From the NCBI GenBank assembly GCA_032718475.1, contig JAUCBJ010003029.1, forward strand, positions 1 through 27,625: a DNA stretch of 27,625 nt, written 5' to 3'. The notes beneath the pieces were generated by a model. The model was not told the DNA's origin, ran no database searches, and saw only the letters and a program-made list of their open reading frames with translations. This DNA is from Nemertoderma westbladi (Eukaryota > Xenacoelomorpha > Nemertodermatida > Nemertodermatidae). The translations under genes and the position numbers were made by a program. Below are positions 27,546 to 27,625 of the stretch, piece after piece. Numbering within the stretch: position 1 is the first letter of the stretch; each line of letters opens with the position of its first letter.

Positions 27546-27625
27546 TGTTATACAGTCGGGGTCTCAAAGTGCATCTGTTCTTTGAGATTTTCTCAAAGTT
27601 TTTCTAAAAGCGCCCTTTGACAAGC

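Overview
The window looks like non-genic, repeat-dense DNA from an animal, most likely a marine invertebrate. The evidence is several families of degenerate non-LTR retrotransposons, DNA transposons with 8-bp target-site duplications, abundant minisatellites, and AT-rich spacers with many short TAGGCCTA and CAGTACTG words. The species cannot be fixed from the sequence. I found no intact protein-coding gene, no rRNA or tRNA gene, and no bacterial signature. Nearly all long open frames are tandem repeats whose period is a multiple of three.

Left part (1-7.1 kb). A relic of a retrotransposon C-terminal tail (about 195-478, minus) is followed by a 5.7-kb transposon-like unit (1038-6769). This unit has identical 18-bp terminal inverted repeats (TIRs) and a perfect 8-bp target-site duplication (TSD). 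Nested in it are an 802-bp hAT-like element (1611-2412, perfect TSD), a fold-back element (about 2470-2954), a 1651-bp TIR element carrying a 21-bp minisatellite (3376-5026), and the 3' end of a CR1/jockey-type retrotransposon (about 5290-6013, minus).

Middle (7.1-16.2 kb). Two broken, inverted copies of the 802-bp element (7061-7333 and about 10708-11310) flank a perfect 43-bp-arm hairpin, two 20-bp poly-C runs and a large TTG-rich satellite (8.13-10.03 kb). Tandem 52-bp and about 68-bp repeats follow. A 3.9-kb candidate element (12308-16205) then has GGGTG-hairpin palindromes near both ends and an RT fragment inside.

Right part (16.2-27.6 kb). A candidate unit bounded by CCCTATAAGCAT inverted repeats (16693-25087) has ACGT-rich arrays next to both ends. 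It contains a 1501-bp hAT-like element with a perfect TSD (17134-18634), a fold-back unit built on CCCCAAAATA, a 30-bp G-rich minisatellite (23.83-24.58 kb), and the main coding relic. That relic is a restriction-like-endonuclease (RLE) non-LTR retrotransposon on the minus strand (about 18.7-23.6 kb): Cys-rich N-terminal finger, linker, 1.5-kb in-phase 15-bp minisatellite, RT with both catalytic Asp motifs, CCHC knuckle and RLE nuclease. Frameshifts, two stops and a deletion in the RT fingers inactivate it. A short Cys-rich open frame (25086-25283, plus) just outside the unit is the only other possible coding trace.

The genes do not work together as a pathway. The window is best read as a layered record of insertions into insertions.
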